A stretch of 6,235 nucleotides of DNA, from assembly GCA_027311205.1 (NCBI GenBank), contig DAICZI010000040.1:3385-9619 (forward strand), in the 5' to 3' direction. Origin of the DNA: Beijerinckiaceae bacterium. Its GTDB lineage: Bacteria > Pseudomonadota > Alphaproteobacteria > Rhizobiales > Beijerinckiaceae. Of this stretch, positions 6,092 to 6,235 are shown piece by piece. The notes beneath the pieces were generated by a model. It ran no database searches. It saw only the letters and a list, made by a program, of their open reading frames with translations, and had not been told where the DNA came from. Made by a program: the position numbers and the translations under genes. The number at the start of each line of letters is the position of its first letter. Within the stretch, counting starts at the first letter, position 1.

Positions 6092-6235
6092 CTAGCGCAG
6101 CGGCGAGAAGGCGGTTGGCAGGCCAATTGAGGTTTCCATCTCGGCGAGCCACGCCGCGCCGCCTTTGGGCGGCCAGATACCCATTTGCACAGCGGCGGCG
6201 CGGATCCTTGCGCGGTCATTGGTGGAGGCATAGGG
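6092..6235 (-). CDS. C-terminal fragment of an unrecognised protein (gene enters from the right edge)
   Basis: The minus-strand frame from the right edge gives 47 codons ending in TAG (6092-6094). The peptide includes NDRARIRAAAVQMG, then WPPKGGAAWLAEMETSIGLP, and ends FSPLR. Codons are mostly GC-ending and the composition looks like folded protein, whereas the sequence after the TAG does not, so I take the stop as real. I do not recognise the family; too little is visible for a function. It would be upstream of map on the same strand, with a gap of about 127 bases. A different minus-strand frame through here (ATG 6231 to 6016) looks less protein-like, being rich in Arg, Cys and Pro. Confidence 0.55.
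   Translation of the reverse strand, partial: PYASTNDRARIRAAAVQMGIWPPKGGAAWLAEMETSIGLPTAFSPLR

Overview
The window looks like chromosomal DNA from a GC-rich alphaproteobacterium, probably of the Hyphomicrobiales (Rhizobiales) type. The grounds are a separate alpha subunit of pyruvate dehydrogenase E1, the adjacent map-radC pair, a stand-alone Lrp/AsnC ligand-binding (RAM) protein, and GC-rich third codon positions. The assignment rests on remembered families and gene order, not on a search. No phage, transposon, CRISPR array or RNA gene was seen.

Layout. Bases 1-337 (minus) are the 5' part of pdhA, running off the left edge. A 176-base divergent intergenic region separates it from a plus-strand pair. 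The first member, 514-1461, is a secreted protein built from three similar beta-rich modules. The second, 1467-1703, is a small RAM-domain protein whose frame is cut by an in-frame amber codon at 1536-1538. Its TGA stop abuts, with no spacer, the stop of a convergent minus-strand doxX-like membrane protein (1704-2105). The doxX gene has a well-formed promoter carrying an operator-like palindrome and GCAAT repeats (2168-2209). Upstream on the same strand is a 719-residue membrane-anchored GGDEF-EAL protein (2213-4372). Its EAL site is intact and its GGDEF and I-site motifs are degenerate, so it is probably a c-di-GMP phosphodiesterase. Next come radC (4446-5135) and map (5140-5964), separated by 4 bases and likely cotranscribed from right to left. 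The right edge (6092-6235) holds the C-terminal 47 codons of an unrecognised minus-strand gene.

How the genes work together. These are mostly separate functional units: central carbon metabolism (pdhA), N-terminal protein processing (map), a JAB/MPN-domain protein of unclear role (radC), c-di-GMP turnover, a small membrane protein, and the secreted-protein/RAM-protein pair. The most notable observation is the amber codon inside the otherwise undecayed RAM gene. It has no in-frame ATG, GTG or TTG after it. It is either a very recent nonsense mutation, a sequencing error, or (less likely) read through. I found no convincing new multi-gene system.
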